DNA of 64,000 nt from Pelagihabitans sp963710535 (lineage in GTDB: Bacteria; Bacteroidota; Bacteroidia; Flavobacteriales; Flavobacteriaceae), in NCBI GenBank assembly GCA_963710535.1, contig CAVQAW010000003.1, positions 930,001 through 994,000 on the forward strand, given 5' to 3'. The position numbers were made by a program, and so were the translations under genes. Of the stretch, positions 62,983-64,000 are shown one piece after another (within the stretch, counting starts at the first letter, position 1; every line of letters begins with the position of its first letter). The notes under the pieces are model-generated. The model was not told the DNA's origin. It worked only from the letters and a program-made list of their open reading frames with translations, and did no database searches.

Positions 62983-64000
62983 TTAAGCGGTTACGCCTTT
63001 GGTTGCTTTGATCACTTCTTCCGAAATATTCGACGGGGTTTCCGCATAGTGCGAAAATTCCATGGTCGACGTTGCCCTACCCGAGGATAGCGTTCTCAAA
63101 GAGGTGACATATCCGAACATTTCCGACAATGGCACTTCCCCTTTGATCACTTTGGCACCGGCGCGATCGCTCATGTTGGTGATGGTCCCCCTTCTTCGGT
63201 TGAGATCCCCAACGATATCGCCCATGTTTTCTTCGGGCGTAAGCACTTCAATTTTCATAATGGGCTCCAACAATACCGCACGGGCCGCTTTGGCGGCTGC
63301 TTTGTAGCCAATTTTGGCGGCAAGTTCGAAGGATAACGAATCGGAATCCACGGCGTGGAAGGATCCGTCTTTCAAGGTCACCTTCATACTGTCCATTTCA
63401 AAACCGGCCAAAGGCCCGTTTTTCATCGCTTCCCTGAATCCTTTCTCCACAGAAGGCACAAATTCCCTTGGAATATTGCCCCCTTTGATCACGTTCAAAA
63501 ATTCCAGACCGGTCTTGCCTTCTTCTGCAGGCTCCATCGTAAAGACGATGTCGGCGAATTTACCGCGGCCCCCGGATTGTTTCTTGTACACTTCGCGATG
63601 GTCTGCCGCTTTGGTTAGGGCTTCCTTGTATTCCACCTGAGGTTGTCCTTGGTTTACTTCCACCTTGAACTCGCGCCTTAAACGGTCTACGATAATATCG
63701 AGGTGAAGCTCGCCCATCCCTGAAATGATGGTCTGCCCTGAGGCTTCGTCGGTCTTCACTTGGAAAGTGGGATCCTCTTCGGCCAATTTGGAAAGGGCCA
63801 TGCCCAATTTATCGATGTCGGCCTTTGTTTTCGGCTCTACCGCGATACCGATAACGGGATCGGGGAAATTCATGCTTTCCAAAATGATGGGATGTTTCTC
63901 CGCTGAAAGCGTATCCCCTGTTTTGATATCTTTAAACCCTACCGCAGCACCGATATCGCCTGCCTCGATAAAATCGATGGCATTTTGCTTGTTCGCGTGC
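62983..64000 (-). CDS. fusA: elongation factor G (5' partial, C-terminal half)
   Basis: The frame stays open to the window end (last full codon at 63999), so 338 residues of the C-terminal half are visible; the G domain lies outside. Domain III-V features are seen: IVDRLRREFKVEVNQGQPQV, GGNIPREFVPSVEKGFREAM and the C-terminal LRTLSSGRATSTMEFSHYAE. EF-G moves tRNAs and mRNA through the ribosome. It is the first gene of the visible cluster. Confidence 0.95.
   Translation of the reverse strand, partial: HANKQNAIDFIEAGDIGAAVGFKDIKTGDTLSAEKHPIILESMNFPDPVIGIAVEPKTKADIDKLGMALSKLAEEDPTFQVKTDEASGQTIISGMGELHLDIIVDRLRREFKVEVNQGQPQVEYKEALTKAADHREVYKKQSGGRGKFADIVFTMEPAEEGKTGLEFLNVIKGGNIPREFVPSVEKGFREAMKNGPLAGFEMDSMKVTLKDGSFHAVDSDSLSFELAAKIGYKAAAKAARAVLLEPIMKIEVLTPEENMGDIVGDLNRRRGTITNMSDRAGAKVIKGEVPLSEMFGYVTSLRTLSSGRATSTMEFSHYAETPSNISEEVIKATKGVTA

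Noticed and set aside
1..64000. CRISPR array, insertion sequence, prophage or tRNA gene
   Set aside because: No regularly spaced repeats, transposase, integrase, attachment site or cloverleaf was found on either strand.

Overview
The window is chromosomal DNA from a member of the Bacteroidota, most likely a marine Flavobacteriaceae. The evidence is a type IX secretion sorting domain, FecI/FecR/TonB-receptor signalling, lipoproteins with a Bacteroidota look, almost no Shine-Dalgarno sequences, a long acidic tail on ribosomal protein L17, and a green-type proteorhodopsin paired with a Blh retinal-forming enzyme. A genus cannot be fixed from the sequence alone. I see no insertion sequence, prophage, CRISPR array, tRNA or rRNA.

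Layout. 1-8.7 kb holds mixed housekeeping and envelope genes: a frameshifted NamZ-like exo-muramidase, a sterol-desaturase-type hydroxylase, a YkgJ Cys-cluster protein, a methyltransferase, a metalloprotease lipoprotein, QueE, a HerA-like ATPase, an alpha/beta hydrolase and a VOC protein. 8.8-12.7 kb is one 1276-residue secreted protein combining a PQQ-type sugar dehydrogenase, a diheme cytochrome region, a ricin-type lectin, three Big2 domains and a T9SS signal. The following 500-bp gap contains the decayed 3' end of a second VOC gene. 13-24 kb holds oxidoreductases, secreted esterases, a LemA/DUF2207 pair, an M20 amidohydrolase and a Tat-exported sugar isomerase-like protein. 24-27 kb holds folD and ffh.

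27.1-33.7 kb is a cell-surface signalling locus. Two lipoproteins sharing a beta-rich, lipocalin-like domain face away from an ECF sigma factor, a FecR anti-sigma factor and a TonB-dependent receptor with an STN signalling domain and no SusD partner. It abuts blh and a divergently transcribed proton-pumping rhodopsin (33.7-35.4 kb), so cleavage of beta-carotene to retinal and the light-driven pump sit side by side.

35.5-40.9 kb holds argS, a small unknown protein, a YbjT-like reductase and a BCCT transporter. 41-48.5 kb is a run on the minus strand: ctlX, a dimethylargininase-like enzyme, citrate synthase, a glycogen/starch synthase, enolase and carA, several ending in clear intrinsic terminators.

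48.6-64 kb is the fused S10-spc-alpha ribosomal cluster on the minus strand, from fusA (cut by the window edge) and rpsJ to rpoA and rplQ. A terminator-like hairpin lies between rpsJ and rplC.

The least explained parts are the paired multi-domain lipoproteins of the FecI locus, the dehydrogenase/cytochrome/lectin fusion and the vestigial VOC gene. Nothing in the window amounts to a clear new defence or mobile system.
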